Assembly (NCBI RefSeq): GCF_900110875.1
Contig: NZ_FOFM01000004.1
Coordinates: 248,001-312,000 of the forward strand
Length of the DNA stretch: 64,000 nucleotides
DNA from: Pseudovibrio axinellae
GTDB taxonomy: Bacteria > Pseudomonadota > Alphaproteobacteria > Rhizobiales > Stappiaceae
Direction: 5' to 3'
The first letter of the stretch is position 1. Each line of letters starts with the position of its first letter. The notes below the pieces were generated by a model. The model was not told the origin of the DNA. It saw only the letters and a program-made list of their open reading frames with translations, and searched no databases. Made by a program: the position numbers and the translations under genes. Below, in pieces: positions 48,967-58,995 of this stretch.

Positions 48967-50495
48967 TGAACGACTGGTCCATCCTTTCCATCACGACGTT
49001 TCTCCCGCTGGTAGGTGTGTTCTTCATCCTGCTGGTGCGGGGGGACGACCCAGATGCGAAAACGAATATTCGGCGTGTTGCGCTGATTACGACGAGTTTC
49101 ACATTCATCGTCTCTTTGTTCATCTGGGGCGGGTTCACCAACGAGAACCCTGGCTTCCAGATGGTGGAGAAATACAACTGGTTTGGTGAAACCTTCACCT
49201 ACCACATGGGTGTCGACGGCATTTCAATGCTGTTTGTGATCCTGACGACTTTCCTGATGCCACTTTGTATTTTGGCAAGCTGGGAGAGCATTCAGGACCG
49301 CGTGAAAGAATACATGATCGCCTTCCTCGTTCTGGAAACACTGATGATCGGTGTGTTCTGTTCGCTGGATCTGGTGCTGTTTTACGTATTCTTTGAAGCT
49401 GGCCTTATCCCGATGTTCCTTATCATCGGTGTTTGGGGTGGCCCGCGCCGCGTTTATGCAAGCTACAAGTTCTTCCTGTACACGCTGCTTGGCTCCGTGC
49501 TGATGCTGGCGGCTATTATGGCTATGTACTGGCAGGCTGGTACGCTGGATATTCCAACTCTTCTCAATGAGAGTGAATTCCCAGCAGCGATGCAGACGTG
49601 GTTGTGGCTGGCCTTCTTTGCAAGCTTTGCTGTTAAGATGCCAATGTGGCCGGTTCACACCTGGTTGCCAGATGCTCACGTGGAAGCGCCAACGGCTGGT
49701 TCTGTTGTTCTGGCTGCGATCCTGCTGAAGATGGGTGGTTATGGGTTCATTCGGTTTTCACTGCCAATGTTCCCAATCGCCAGCGATATGTTCGCACCAT
49801 TCATCTTCACGCTGTCTGTTGTGGCGATCATCTACACCTCGCTGGTGGCACTTGCTCAGGAAGACATCAAGAAGCTGATTGCGTATTCGTCTGTAGCTCA
49901 CATGGGCTTTGTGACCATGGGCATCTTCTCTGCCAATGCGCAGGGTATTGAAGGCGCGATCTTCATGATGCTTGCACACGGCCTGATCTCCGGCGCACTG
50001 TTCTTGTGTGTTGGTGTGATTTATGATCGGATGCATACCCGCCAGATTTCGGCTTATGGTGGCCTTGTAAACAACATGCCGCGCTATGCAGTTGCGTTTA
50101 TGATCTTCACCATGGCGAATGTGGGTCTGCCAGGTACTGCTGGTTTTGTTGGTGAATTTCTGACAATGGTTGGTGTGTTCCAGGTGAACACCTGGGTCGC
50201 ATTCTTTGCTGCTACCGGTGTGATCTTGTCAGCTGCTTATGCGTTGTTCCTTTATCGCCGCGTTGTCTTTGGCGCGCTGGAAAAGGAAAGCCTCAAGTCC
50301 ATGTTGGACTTGAATGGGCGTGAAAAGCTGATTTTGGCACCGCTTATCATTTTGACCATCTTCTTCGGGTTCTACCCAGCAGCAGTGCTGGATGTGACGT
50401 CCGCGTCCGTTGATGCCCTTATCACAAACTACAATGCAGCGCTTGATGCAGGTGGCCTTGGTGCCCATGCAGCCGCTGCAGTGTCTAGCCATTAA
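48966..50495 (+). CDS. nuoM: NADH-quinone oxidoreductase subunit M
   Basis: This 509-residue antiporter-like proton-pumping subunit has the pump glutamate in F-F-E-A-G-L-I-P-M near residue 145 and the lysine in [18 protein letters not shown] near 230. The start at 48966 (M-N-D-W-S-I-L-S) directly overlaps the nuoL stop; a longer frame from 48855 runs inside nuoL and is not family sequence. nuoN follows after 18 bp. Confidence 0.96.
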   Translation: MNDWSILSITTFLPLVGVFFILLVRGDDPDAKTNIRRVALITTSFTFIVSLFIWGGFTNENPGFQMVEKYNWFGETFTYHMGVDGISMLFVILTTFLMPLCILASWESIQDRVKEYMIAFLVLETLMIGVFCSLDLVLFYVFFEAGLIPMFLIIGVWGGPRRVYASYKFFLYTLLGSVLMLAAIMAMYWQAGTLDIPTLLNESEFPAAMQTWLWLAFFASFAVKMPMWPVHTWLPDAHVEAPTAGSVVLAAILLKMGGYGFIRFSLPMFPIASDMFAPFIFTLSVVAIIYTSLVALAQEDIKKLIAYSSVAHMGFVTMGIFSANAQGIEGAIFMMLAHGLISGALFLCVGVIYDRMHTRQISAYGGLVNNMPRYAVAFMIFTMANVGLPGTAGFVGEFLTMVGVFQVNTWVAFFAATGVILSAAYALFLYRRVVFGALEKESLKSMLDLNGREKLILAPLIILTIFFGFYPAAVLDVTSASVDALITNYNAALDAGGLGAHAAAAVSSH

Positions 50496-50513
50496 CAGGG
50501 GAGCTGCGCACTC

Positions 50514-52007
50514 ATGACTGCTGAGCTTCTAGCAATGCCTGATCTAATGCCAGCCTTGCCCGAGATCCTTTTGGTTCTCGGTGCATTGGCGCTGCTGATG
50601 GTTGGGGCTTTTGGTGGAGAGAAATCTACTCCACTGGTAACGGGTATCTGCGTTGCGCTGCTTACTGTTGCAGGTTTGATCCTGCTGGTTAGCCCGCATT
50701 ACGGCACGACCTTCAACGGTGCTTTCGTACAGGATGCATTTTCCCAGTACATGAAGGTGCTGGTGTTGATTGGTTCTGGCTTTGCAATTGCAATGTCGGT
50801 TGCCTACGCACGTTCTCAAAACTTTGACCGCTTTGAATACCCGATCCTGATCGTGCTCGCGACGGTTGGTATGATGCTGATGCTATCTGCCAACGATCTG
50901 ATCTCGATGTACCTGGGTGTTGAACTGCAGTCTCTTGCTTTGTACGTGGTTGCATCGATCAACCGTGACTCTGTGCGTTCAACAGAAGCGGGCCTGAAGT
51001 ACTTTGTCCTTGGGGCGTTGTCTTCAGGTATGCTGCTTTACGGCATGTCCTTCATCTACGGATTTACGGGCCATACTGACTTTGTTGGTATCGCAAGTGC
51101 GTTGACTGACGAGCAGGCATCGCGTGGTCTTGTGTTTGGTATCGCAGGTCCGTTGATTGACGAACGGGCATCGCTTGGTGTTGTGTTTGGTATCGTGTTC
51201 ATGCTGGCAGGTATTGCCTTCAAGATCTCTGCGGTTCCGTTCCACATGTGGACCCCGGATGTTTATGAGGGTGCACCAACGCCGGTAACTGCATTCTTTG
51301 CAGCTGCGCCCAAGATTGCCGCATTCGGTATGCTGGTGCGTGTGCTGATTGAAGCTCTGGGTGATGTGACCACTGACTGGCAGCAGATCGTTGTGTTCAT
51401 CTCGATCGCATCGATGGGTCTTGGTGCCTTTGCTGCTATCGGTCAAAAGAACATCAAGCGTCTGATGGCTTATTCCTCTATCGGTAATATGGGCTATGCG
51501 CTTGTCGGCCTGGCTGCGGGTACACAAGCTGGTGTTCACGGCCTGATCGTGTTCATGACTGCTTACCTTGCCATGACACTGGGTGCGTTTGCTTGCATCT
51601 TGTCCATGCGTCGTAAAGAAGGCATGGTTGAAGAGATTTCTGATCTGGCTGGTCTTTCCAAGACCAACTTGCCAATGGCGATGCTGCTGGCTGTGATTAT
51701 GTTCTCTTTGACAGGTCTGCCACCGCTTATCGGCTTCTTCGGTAAGTTCTACGTCTTTATTGCTGCTATGGAAGCTGGCCTTGTGCCACTGGTGGTGATT
51801 GGTCTGGTGGCCAGCGTTGTTGCAGCCTATTACTATCTGCGTGTTATCAAAGTGATGTTCTTTGATGAGCCAACTGGTGAATTCTTGCCAATGTCCGGCG
51901 AGATGAAAATTGTACTGGGTCTTTCCAGTGCGGTTGTTGGCCTGTTCTTCATCATGCCGGAACCGATCATGAATGCTGCTGCGAATGCAGCAAGCGTTCT
52001 GTTCTAG
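50514..52007 (+). CDS. nuoN: NADH-quinone oxidoreductase subunit N, with an internal tandem duplication
   Basis: This 497-residue antiporter-like subunit is the innermost of the three pumps. It shows the Y-L-G-V-E-L-Q-S-L segment with the pump glutamate near residue 143 and [21 protein letters not shown] near 240. Between them (residues about 197-230) an imperfect 51-bp direct repeat duplicates 17 residues, [14 protein letters not shown] then [14 protein letters not shown]. The frame is kept. It is the last nuo gene; a terminator-like hairpin follows within the next ORF. Confidence 0.95.
   Translation: MTAELLAMPDLMPALPEILLVLGALALLMVGAFGGEKSTPLVTGICVALLTVAGLILLVSPHYGTTFNGAFVQDAFSQYMKVLVLIGSGFAIAMSVAYARSQNFDRFEYPILIVLATVGMMLMLSANDLISMYLGVELQSLALYVVASINRDSVRSTEAGLKYFVLGALSSGMLLYGMSFIYGFTGHTDFVGIASALTDEQASRGLVFGIAGPLIDERASLGVVFGIVFMLAGIAFKISAVPFHMWTPDVYEGAPTPVTAFFAAAPKIAAFGMLVRVLIEALGDVTTDWQQIVVFISIASMGLGAFAAIGQKNIKRLMAYSSIGNMGYALVGLAAGTQAGVHGLIVFMTAYLAMTLGAFACILSMRRKEGMVEEISDLAGLSKTNLPMAMLLAVIMFSLTGLPPLIGFFGKFYVFIAAMEAGLVPLVVIGLVASVVAAYYYLRVIKVMFFDEPTGEFLPMSGEMKIVLGLSSAVVGLFFIMPEPIMNAAANAASVLF
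51101..51202 (+). repeat. 51-bp imperfect tandem repeat in nuoN
   Basis: Copy 1 is 51101-51151 and copy 2 is 51152-51202. The first 44 bases differ at five positions; the last seven have diverged. It adds 17 residues in frame. Confidence 0.85.
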
Positions 52008-52017
52008 TTCCTGACCC

Positions 52018-52788
52018 ATGACAGGTATTTTAAAAGATCAAGGCCCGGTGCGTTCAGCGCCGGGCTTTTATTTTGAGCACTATGACCAACTTGGCTCGAC
52101 CAACACCCATGGCTTACAAAAGGCGCGGAACGGACATCCTGGAAATCTCTGGGTTCGCTCTGATGTACAGCTTTGTGGTCGCGGCCGGCGTGGTCGTGAG
52201 TGGACGTCTGAGTCCGGTAATCTGTTTGCCTCCGTTTTGCTGCGCGTTGGCATGAAGGACGACAAGATCGTTCAGCTGCCTTTTGTTGCAGCTCTTGCAC
52301 TTGGAGAAGCGGTTGAACGGGCGACAGGCACGATTGGTTTGGCTGAACTGAAGTGGCCGAATGATGTGCTCATTGATGGACAAAAGGTCTCTGGCATATT
52401 GCTTGAGAGCGAAAGTGGGCCTAATGGTGAGCTGTGCCTTGTGTGTGGATTTGGTGTGAATGTGTCACATCATCCTGACCTTGGTGATTATGCGGTCACG
52501 GATTTGCGCAGTATGGGCTATAGATGTGAGCCCTCTCAGGTGTTTGACGCGCTTGCGCAAAGTTTCTCCCGATGGCTTGAGACGTGGAAAGCAGCCAGTG
52601 GATTTGATGAGATACGATCTGCATGGTTGCGGCGTGCCGTTGGCCGGGGGAAACCCATTCGCGTCCGCTTAAGTAACGAAGAATTTTCCGGTGTCTTTAT
52701 AGATATCGATCAAATGGGCCGTCTGATCGTCAAGCTCGATCAAGGCGGAGAACGGCTGGTGACAGCCGGAGATGTATTTTTTTCCTAA
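52018..52788 (+). CDS. birA: Biotin--[acetyl-CoA carboxylase] ligase
   Basis: This 256-residue enzyme attaches biotin to the carboxyl-carrier protein by way of biotinyl-AMP. It shows G-S-T-N near residue 28, the biotin loop G-R-G-R-R-G-R-E-W near 55, the K-W-P-N-D-V-L-I segment near 115 and a small SH3-like C-terminal domain. There is no N-terminal winged helix, so it should not be a biotin repressor. The ATG at 52018, 11 bp after nuoN, has no ribosome site, and codons 9-20 form a terminator-like hairpin. No ATG, GTG or TTG start lies between the hairpin and the conserved G-S-T-N, so the overlap seems real. Confidence 0.92.
   Translation: MTGILKDQGPVRSAPGFYFEHYDQLGSTNTHGLQKARNGHPGNLWVRSDVQLCGRGRRGREWTSESGNLFASVLLRVGMKDDKIVQLPFVAALALGEAVERATGTIGLAELKWPNDVLIDGQKVSGILLESESGPNGELCLVCGFGVNVSHHPDLGDYAVTDLRSMGYRCEPSQVFDALAQSFSRWLETWKAASGFDEIRSAWLRRAVGRGKPIRVRLSNEEFSGVFIDIDQMGRLIVKLDQGGERLVTAGDVFFS
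52041..52075 (+). terminator. Intrinsic-terminator-like hairpin inside the 5' end of birA
   Basis: GCCCGGTGC (52043-52051), loop GTTCA, GCGCCGGGC (52057-52065) with one wobble, then TTTTATTTT. It lies 36 bp past the nuoN stop and so may end most nuo transcripts while being part of the birA frame. Confidence 0.8.
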
Positions 52789-52865
52789 AGACGTGCATCA
52801 GGCGCGCCACTGGTATTTTCCAATGAGCGAAGCCGCAGGTCCCATAGGATTTCAAGGAGAATATA

Positions 52866-54533
52866 ATGTCGAGCACACAAGAGCTCGTATTCCTGCCTTT
52901 GGGCGGTGTTGGCGAAATTGGTATGAACCTTGGCCTTTATGGATATGGGCCGGAGGATGACCGACGCTGGTTGATTGTTGATTTTGGAATTTCGTTTGCC
53001 GGGCCGGAGTTGCCGGGTGTGGATCTCGTTCTTCCTGATATTCGTTTTCTGGAAGAGGAACGCTCGCGTATTGACGGGATTGTTATTACGCATGCCCATG
53101 AAGATCACTATGGTGCGCTGACCTATCTGTGGAAGCGTTTGGAACTGCCGGTCTTTGCTACAGAGTTTACTGCGCGCTTGCTGGAAGCCAAGCTGGCTGG
53201 CGATGGGGCGGACTACGAGATCCCTGTAACCGTTGTCAATCAGGGCGACCGTTTTCAAACTGGTCCGTTTGATGTTGAGATGGTGACCATGACCCACTCG
53301 ATCCCTGAGCCGTGTGCTCTGGCGATCCGTGTTGGTGGGCAGCTTGTATTGCATTCCGGTGACTGGAAAATCGATCTCACTCCGGGTGTTGGTAAAGCAA
53401 TTGATCTTCAACGCTTGCGTGAACTGGGCGATGAAGGCGTTGATGTTTTCGTTTGCGACAGTACCAACGCGGTGCGTGATGGTGTCAGCCCGAGTGAAGC
53501 GGATGTAAAAGAAGAGCTGACCAAGCTCATTCAAGCCGCGCCTCATCGTGTTGCTGTAACGACTTTTGCTTCTAACGTGGCGCGTATGCGTGCGGTGGCA
53601 GAAGCGGCGATGGCTGCTGAGCGCGAGATTGTTGTCATTGGCCGTAGCATGCAGCGTACTGTGGAAATTGCCCGCGACCTTGGCTATCTGGATGGGCTTG
53701 CACCGTTTCGCGATGAAGAAACCTACGGCTCTTTGCCCCGCGATAAAGTTGTTGCGCTGTGCACCGGGTCTCAAGGTGAAGCCCGTGCTGCGATGGCACG
53801 GATCGCTGGCGACCAGCACCGTCAGGTCGCGTTGTCAGCCGGTGATACTGTAATCTTTTCCAGCCGGACGATTCCAGGCAATGAAAAGGCCGTGTCCGGG
53901 ATAATCAACCAATTGATCGAGCAGGGCCTGCGCGTGATTACAGATCGTGATGCGCTTGTGCACGTATCTGGCCATCCGCGTCGTGGTGAACTGGATCAGG
54001 TTTATAACCTGGTGCGTCCTAAGAAGGTTCTTCCTGTGCACGGCGAACCGTTGCATTTGAAGTGCCATGAAAGCTTTGCGCGCGGCAAAGGTGTCAAGGA
54101 TGTCAAAATCATCCGCGATGGTGACATGGTTCGTCTGCACCCAGGTGGCTTGAAGGTTATTGACGAAGCGCCCGCTGGTATTATTGTTCGCGATGGCCAC
54201 TTGATGGCTCCTCCGGAAGAGACCGGGGTTCAGGAACGTCGTAAGCTCTCCTACGGAGGGTGTGTGACCGTTTCTTTGATCGTTGATGGCCGCGGAGAGC
54301 TGCTCGGCGATATTGATGTGGTTTTGTTTGGTATGCCGGATGAAACAGAAAATGGAACTCCGTTTGAAGATGCAGTTCGCGATGCGGTGTATGGAGCGGT
54401 GATCTCCATTCCCAAAAGCCGTCGCCGTGATGTGGAGCTGGTGCGTGAGGCTGCGCGGCGGGCCGGTCGCTATGCTGTTGTTGAGCACTGGGGCAAAAAG
54501 CCATTGTGCAAGGCATTGGTTCAGCGTGTTTAG
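52866..54533 (+). CDS. rnj: Ribonuclease J
   Basis: This 555-residue metallo-beta-lactamase/beta-CASP nuclease has 5'-3' exonuclease and endonuclease activity in RNA maturation and decay. The two-zinc motif H-A-H-E-D-H-Y-G-A-L is near residue 77, a third motif H-S-G-D-W-K-I-D near 164, and the beta-CASP end motif H-V-S-G-H-P-R-R-G-E near 364 followed by P-V-H-G-E-P. A strong AAGGAGA ribosome site precedes the ATG. With rne this window holds both RNase E and RNase J, a normal pairing in alphaproteobacteria. Confidence 0.95.
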   Translation: MSSTQELVFLPLGGVGEIGMNLGLYGYGPEDDRRWLIVDFGISFAGPELPGVDLVLPDIRFLEEERSRIDGIVITHAHEDHYGALTYLWKRLELPVFATEFTARLLEAKLAGDGADYEIPVTVVNQGDRFQTGPFDVEMVTMTHSIPEPCALAIRVGGQLVLHSGDWKIDLTPGVGKAIDLQRLRELGDEGVDVFVCDSTNAVRDGVSPSEADVKEELTKLIQAAPHRVAVTTFASNVARMRAVAEAAMAAEREIVVIGRSMQRTVEIARDLGYLDGLAPFRDEETYGSLPRDKVVALCTGSQGEARAAMARIAGDQHRQVALSAGDTVIFSSRTIPGNEKAVSGIINQLIEQGLRVITDRDALVHVSGHPRRGELDQVYNLVRPKKVLPVHGEPLHLKCHESFARGKGVKDVKIIRDGDMVRLHPGGLKVIDEAPAGIIVRDGHLMAPPEETGVQERRKLSYGGCVTVSLIVDGRGELLGDIDVVLFGMPDETENGTPFEDAVRDAVYGAVISIPKSRRRDVELVREAARRAGRYAVVEHWGKKPLCKALVQRV

Positions 54534-54675
54534 CGCCAACTGACTTTTCACAGTGAATGATGTTTACAAAGGCCGTGGGCGAGGGGATCGTCTGCGGCCT
54601 TTGACTTTTGGGCAAATAGACATTGTGCTGTAAATCTGTTCCTTAGCTACTCATGTTTTTAGGGAAGGATACGTC

Positions 54676-55080
54676 ATGATTGGACGTTTGAACCACGTAG
54701 CGATTGCAGTCCTGGATATGGACGAGGGCCTTAAAGTCTATCGTGATGCTCTGGGCGGCATTGCTTCTGAAAAAGTTGCTCAGCCGGACCACGGCGTTTC
54801 GACGGTCTTCATTGACTTGCCCAACACCAAGATTGAGTTGTTGGAGCCTCTCGGCGAAAACTCCCCAATTTCCAAATTTCTGGAGCGCAATACACAAGGT
54901 GGTATCCACCACATTTGTTATGAAGTCGATGATATCATCGCCGCGCGTGATCAGCTGGTTGCCAATGGTGCCCGGATTTTGGGAGATGGTGAGCCTAAAA
55001 TTGGCGCACATGGTAAGTTGGTGCTGTTCCTGCATCCCAAAGACTTCCTAGGAACGCTGACCGAGCTGGAACAAGCCTGA
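54676..55080 (+). CDS. mce: Methylmalonyl-CoA epimerase
   Basis: This 134-residue VOC enzyme interconverts (R)- and (S)-methylmalonyl-CoA in propionyl-CoA use. The metal ligands are visible: L-N-H-V-A-I-A-V (His), G-G-I-H-H-I-C-Y-E-V (His) and the last T-L-T-E-L-E (Glu), with the family's F-L-H-P-K-D near the end. The order rnj-mce-DUF1467-proS is typical of the class. The mutase and carboxylase genes are not in the window. Confidence 0.94.
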   Translation: MIGRLNHVAIAVLDMDEGLKVYRDALGGIASEKVAQPDHGVSTVFIDLPNTKIELLEPLGENSPISKFLERNTQGGIHHICYEVDDIIAARDQLVANGARILGDGEPKIGAHGKLVLFLHPKDFLGTLTELEQA

Positions 55081-55222
55081 TCGCCTTGATCTGGCAAAAA
55101 CTCGTTAAGTCCTTGTCTTTGGCAGGGCAGGCTAGGTAATAACCTGTATTTTGTTGGTTTCTTTGTGTTAAAAGAGCGAAGCTAGAAACTTCGTATAAAA
55201 AGAAACCTCAGGAGCTGCACGT

Positions 55223-55501
55223 ATGGCCACCCCTCTTTTAGTTGCCGTCTATTTTATGATGTGGTGGATCTTGTTTCTCGCCATCTTGCCGTTTGGTATA
55301 CGAACCCAGATTGAAGAGGGTGAGGTTGTTCCTGGAACAGCTGAAAGCGCTCCCAAACATCCTCAGATGTTGAAGAAGGTGATTATCAATACGGTGGTGA
55401 CGACCATTGTGTTCGTGGCGTTCTATTTCTTTATGGAATCCGGCCTTGGAGCAAAGCTGTTCCCACTGGTTGACCGGATTATGGGTAATGCTCCGTCTTA
55501 A
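55223..55501 (+). CDS. DUF1467 family membrane protein
   Basis: This 92-residue protein has two membrane helices (about 5-24 and 53-73). The signature W-W-I-x-x-F-x-x-L-P-F-G-I-R-T-Q is seen right after helix 1. The function of DUF1467 is unknown; it is almost confined to alphaproteobacteria and usually sits between mce and proS, as here. CAGGAG precedes the ATG. Confidence 0.9.
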   Translation: MATPLLVAVYFMMWWILFLAILPFGIRTQIEEGEVVPGTAESAPKHPQMLKKVIINTVVTTIVFVAFYFFMESGLGAKLFPLVDRIMGNAPS

Positions 55502-55512
55502 GAGTGTTGAAT

Positions 55513-55528
55513 TTGTTATATATAACAA
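55513..55528. promoter_or_regulatory. Perfect 16-bp palindrome TTGTTATATATAACAA
   Basis: The palindrome lies 12 bp past the DUF1467 stop. Size and symmetry fit a dimeric regulator site, but no regulated promoter is evident. Confidence 0.5.
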
Positions 55529-55594
55529 TCTCTTGCGATCACAATCTAGTGTACTACATGATTAGTTAAGTGGCGTGCGGTGATGTGAACTTTC

Positions 55595-55623
55595 AAAAAG
55601 CGGTTCGTTGGAATCGCTTTTTT
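55595..55623 (+). terminator. Terminator downstream of the DUF1467 gene
   Basis: AAAAAGCGGTTC (55595-55606), loop GTTG, GAATCGCTTTTT with one wobble. A-rich on the left, so it may work both ways. Confidence 0.85.
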
Positions 55624-55764
55624 GCGTTTTACGTGCGCTATCGTTTTGGGCGCTGGCCTTTCCAATTGGGATTGAAGACTGCAGTAGTTAGGGTATGCGG
55701 TTGGAATGAGGGCAGTAGGCTCGATTTCGCTTAGTTTGAGTGCGCAAGTATGGCGGGATTTTGC

Positions 55765-55792
55765 AAAAAAAAAGCAAGGCCGAGGCCTTGCT
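55765..55792 (-). terminator. Leftward orphan terminator
   Basis: AGCAAGGCC (55773-55781), GA, GGCCTTGCT (55784-55792). Nine A to its left give a T-run on the minus strand. No leftward gene lies upstream of it within 420 bp. Confidence 0.85.
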
Positions 55793-55905
55793 ATAAATAC
55801 GAGTTCCGCGTCTAAATGTTCTCTTTGCACTTGCGTAGAGTGCCGGCTGCAACCAAACGGGCGCCCGAGAACGTTCCTCCCAAGACTAAAGATCGCGATA
55901 CTTAG

Positions 55906-55931
55906 CAACACCGCTTAAAGGTGTTGTTTTT
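55906..55931 (+). terminator. Rightward orphan terminator
   Basis: CAACACC (55906-55912), loop GCTTAAA, GGTGTTG (55920-55926), then TTTTTG. Confidence 0.75.
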
Positions 55932-56219
55932 GTTGTTGGAGGCGACACTAGCCTAATGATTTGGGTTTGTCACTATTTTGTATCACTTCGCCGCAATTTT
56001 TTGCTTGCCTAATTTTTCGGCGACATAATTGAGAATTTCTGCGGTCTGAAACGATAATAAGCATACCAAACCCGCAGGCATGGGGAAATGTCTCATAGAA
56101 AATTGGCATATAGCCATGTTGGCAGTTACAACAGGCGTTCTGGTTGCTAAGAAGGCATAGAAAAGAAGTTCGGCGGTAATGCTGAGCTTACTAGCCTTAA
56201 AAACTGAAGAGTTGAGCTA

Positions 56220-57545
56220 ATGCGTTTGTCCCGATATTTCCTGCCTATTTTGAAGGAAACACCGAAAGAAGCCGAGATCGTTTCGCACCGCCTGATGCTG
56301 CGTGCGGGTATGATCCGTCAACAGTCAGCCGGGATTTATGCATGGCTGCCTCTGGGCCATCGTGTGCTGAACAAGATCCAGCGTATTGTTGAAGAGGAGC
56401 AGAATCGCTCCGGCGCTGTCCAGTTGCTCATGCCTACAATCCAGTCTGCTGATTTGTGGCGTGAAAGCGGGCGTTATGATGCCTACGGCAAGGAAATGCT
56501 GCGCATTGAGGATCGTCATGGGCGCGACATGCTGTTTGGTCCGACCAACGAGGAGATGGTTACCGACATCTTCCGCAGTTATGTACGCTCTTACAAAGAC
56601 CTGCCGTTGAACCTGTACCATATCCAGTGGAAGTTCCGTGATGAGGTGCGCCCTCGCTTTGGGATCATGCGTGGCCGTGAATTCCTGATGAAAGACGCAT
56701 ACTCCTTCGACCTGGACAAAGAACGCGCAACTGAATCCTACCAACGCATGTTTGTCGCTTACTTGCGTACATTCTCGCGTATGGGGCTGACCGCAATTCC
56801 GATGAAGGCTGATACTGGACCAATCGGCGGCGACCTTTCACATGAGTTTATTGTGTTGGCGTCTACCGGTGAGAGTGAAGTGTTCCTTGATAAGGACATT
56901 CTTGAACTGCCGATTCCTGAGGAAAATATCGACTTTAATAGCGATCTATCCGGCATTATCGATCAGTGGACCACGCCTTATGCGGCAACTGATGAAATGC
57001 ATGATGAAGCAGCGTTTGAAGCTGTTGCAGAAGACAAAAAGGTCTCGGCACGCGGCATTGAAGTTGGCCATATCTTCTACTTCGGCACGAAATACTCTGA
57101 GCCTATGGGCGCCAAGGTTATGACGGCTGAAGGCAAGGAAACGCCCGTTCACATGGGCTCTTACGGCATCGGCGTCTCTCGTCTTTTGGGTGCTATCATT
57201 GAAGCCTGTCACGATGACAATGGTATCGTTTGGCCAAAAGAAGTTGCTCCTTTCCATGTTGGTTTGATCAACATGAAAGTGGGATCTGAGTGTGATGAGG
57301 TTTGTGAGAGCCTTTATGGTGAGCTCGAAAAAGCCGGTGTCGAAGTGCTGTTTGATGACCGCAAAACCAGTGCAGGCGCAAAGTTTGCGAGTATGGATCT
57401 GATCGGATTGCCTTACCAGTTGGTGGTTGGTCCGCGCGGATTGAAGAGCGGTGAAGTTGAAGTGAAAGACCGCGCAACAGGGGAACGCGAAATGATGACC
57501 CCAGAAGCAGCTGTGAACAAACTGATTTCTGCCTTAAAGGGCTGA
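56220..57545 (+). CDS. proS: Prolyl-tRNA synthetase (short type)
   Basis: This 441-residue class II enzyme charges tRNA-Pro. Class II motif 2 is in [12 protein letters not shown] near residue 143 and motif 3 in G-S-Y-G-I-G-V-S-R near 316. The C-terminal anticodon-binding domain follows. It lacks the long editing insertion of the 570-residue E. coli enzyme, as usual in alphaproteobacteria, so mischarged Ala-tRNA-Pro would need a separate deacylase. Confidence 0.96.
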   Translation: MRLSRYFLPILKETPKEAEIVSHRLMLRAGMIRQQSAGIYAWLPLGHRVLNKIQRIVEEEQNRSGAVQLLMPTIQSADLWRESGRYDAYGKEMLRIEDRHGRDMLFGPTNEEMVTDIFRSYVRSYKDLPLNLYHIQWKFRDEVRPRFGIMRGREFLMKDAYSFDLDKERATESYQRMFVAYLRTFSRMGLTAIPMKADTGPIGGDLSHEFIVLASTGESEVFLDKDILELPIPEENIDFNSDLSGIIDQWTTPYAATDEMHDEAAFEAVAEDKKVSARGIEVGHIFYFGTKYSEPMGAKVMTAEGKETPVHMGSYGIGVSRLLGAIIEACHDDNGIVWPKEVAPFHVGLINMKVGSECDEVCESLYGELEKAGVEVLFDDRKTSAGAKFASMDLIGLPYQLVVGPRGLKSGEVEVKDRATGEREMMTPEAAVNKLISALKG

Positions 57546-57708
57546 TATCAGTGCGCGTTAGGGGTATCCTCTAAATTCGTGGGTAGAGACAGGATTCGGC
57601 GACTGTGCGGTTGCCGGGTCTTTAGCCAGCACATATGGCGCACTCCGCCTTACCTCCTCTATGCAGGGGGATTTTGAGCGGACGGGCGGAAACGGAGACT
57701 TGTGGAGT

Positions 57709-58995
57709 ATGACGGCAGAGTTTCAGGCGGCTCATCCCGGCAGGACACGGTGGTTTGCACCCTTTGAGTGGATGCTGGCAGGGCGGTATTTACGTTCAAG
57801 ACGCAAAGAAACATTCATTTCTATTATTGCCGGCCTTTCTTTCCTTGGGATCACGCTTGGTGTTGCGACCTTGATCATCGTCATGGCGGTCATGAATGGG
57901 TTTCGCACTGAGTTGCTGACGAAAATTCTGGGTATCAACGGTCACGTTCTGGTGCAGCCCATTGATAGTCCGCTCAATGACTTTGATGAAACCACTCTTA
58001 AACTGACCGGTATTGATGGCGTTGACTTTGCTATGCCTTTTGTTGAAGGGCAGGCAATGATTTCGGGCCCCGGTGCTGACCTTGGGGCATTGTTTCGCGG
58101 TGTACGCAAGTCTGACCTTGATAAGTTGAGCCTTGTTTCCGACAATGTGTTGCTGGGAACGCTTGATGGGTTTGATGAAGGTGATGGCATCGCAATCGGG
58201 TCGCGTCTTGCTCGCCAGCTTGGCGTGAGCATTGGCGACAGCGTGCGTGTGATTACACCGCGCGGCAGTATAACCCCAATGGGTATGACGCCGCGTGTGA
58301 AGGCCTATCCCGTCTCTGCGATTTTCCAGATCGGCATGAGCGAGTATGATGGTACGATCGCTTTCATGCCATTCAACGAAGCGCAGCTTTATTTCAATAA
58401 GGAGGGCCTGGCTACGGGTATTGAGGTTTATGCCGATGACCCAGATGCCGTTGGCCCATTGCGCCCGCTCATTGAAGAGGCCGCAGAACGACCTGTCTTT
58501 GTTTCTGACTGGCGTCAACGCAATATGACGTTCTTCTCTGCGCTTGAAGTTGAGCGCAACGTTATGTTCCTGATTTTGACACTGATTGTGCTTGTGGCTG
58601 CTTTGAATATCATTTCAGGCATGACTATGCTGGTGAAAGATAAGGGCCGCGATATCGCAGTGTTACGCACGATGGGTGCGACCCGTGGCGCTGTCATGCG
58701 GATTTTTATCATCACTGGTGCAAGTATTGGAACCATCGGAACATTTGCCGGATTTTTGCTGGGGACGCTGGTGTGCTGGAATATTGAAAGCATTCGTCAG
58801 GCAATTTCCTGGATGACGTCAACAGAGCTGTTTTCGCCTGAACTTTATTTCTTGTCGAAGTTGCCAGCTGAGATGGATACCGGTGAAACGGCGAGTGTTG
58901 TTCTCATGGCTCTCGTTTTGAGCTTGCTGGCTACGATATACCCTGCCTGGCGTGCAGCCCGGCTCGATCCTGTTGAGGCTTTGCGCTACGAATGA
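57709..58995 (+). CDS. lolC: Lipoprotein-releasing ABC transporter permease (LolC/LolE)
   Basis: This 428-residue inner-membrane permease helps free lipoproteins from the inner membrane for carriage to the outer membrane. It has the FtsX-type layout: a helix near 40-62, a large periplasmic domain (about 65-280), and three more helices near 290-315, 335-360 and 395-415. The motif [19 protein letters not shown] coupling to the ATPase is clear. One gene serves as permease here, the single-gene form common outside enterics. The start is uncertain: ATG 57709 has GGAGA 10 nt upstream; ATG 57661 adds 16 residues and lacks a site. lolD overlaps its end by 4 bp. Confidence 0.92.
   Translation: MTAEFQAAHPGRTRWFAPFEWMLAGRYLRSRRKETFISIIAGLSFLGITLGVATLIIVMAVMNGFRTELLTKILGINGHVLVQPIDSPLNDFDETTLKLTGIDGVDFAMPFVEGQAMISGPGADLGALFRGVRKSDLDKLSLVSDNVLLGTLDGFDEGDGIAIGSRLARQLGVSIGDSVRVITPRGSITPMGMTPRVKAYPVSAIFQIGMSEYDGTIAFMPFNEAQLYFNKEGLATGIEVYADDPDAVGPLRPLIEEAAERPVFVSDWRQRNMTFFSALEVERNVMFLILTLIVLVAALNIISGMTMLVKDKGRDIAVLRTMGATRGAVMRIFIITGASIGTIGTFAGFLLGTLVCWNIESIRQAISWMTSTELFSPELYFLSKLPAEMDTGETASVVLMALVLSLLATIYPAWRAARLDPVEALRYE

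Larger units (their letters stand above)
55502..56219. other. Gene-free region before proS with terminators on both strands
   Basis: 718 bp without a credible protein gene. In order: a perfect 16-bp palindrome at 55513-55528, a rightward terminator at 55595-55623, a leftward terminator at 55765-55792, and a rightward terminator at 55906-55931. The last two have no gene to serve, so one or two untranslated RNAs may come from this region. The final 280 bp must contain the proS promoter. Confidence 0.55.

Noticed and set aside
51024-52019. 331-codon frame opposite nuoN and other long frames opposite nuo genes
   Set aside because: Peptides are rich in H, Q, N and T as expected from antisense of membrane-protein codons; no start signals.
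55546-55911. 121-codon minus-strand frame before proS
   Set aside because: It reads across a strong leftward terminator and its A-run; no ribosome site.
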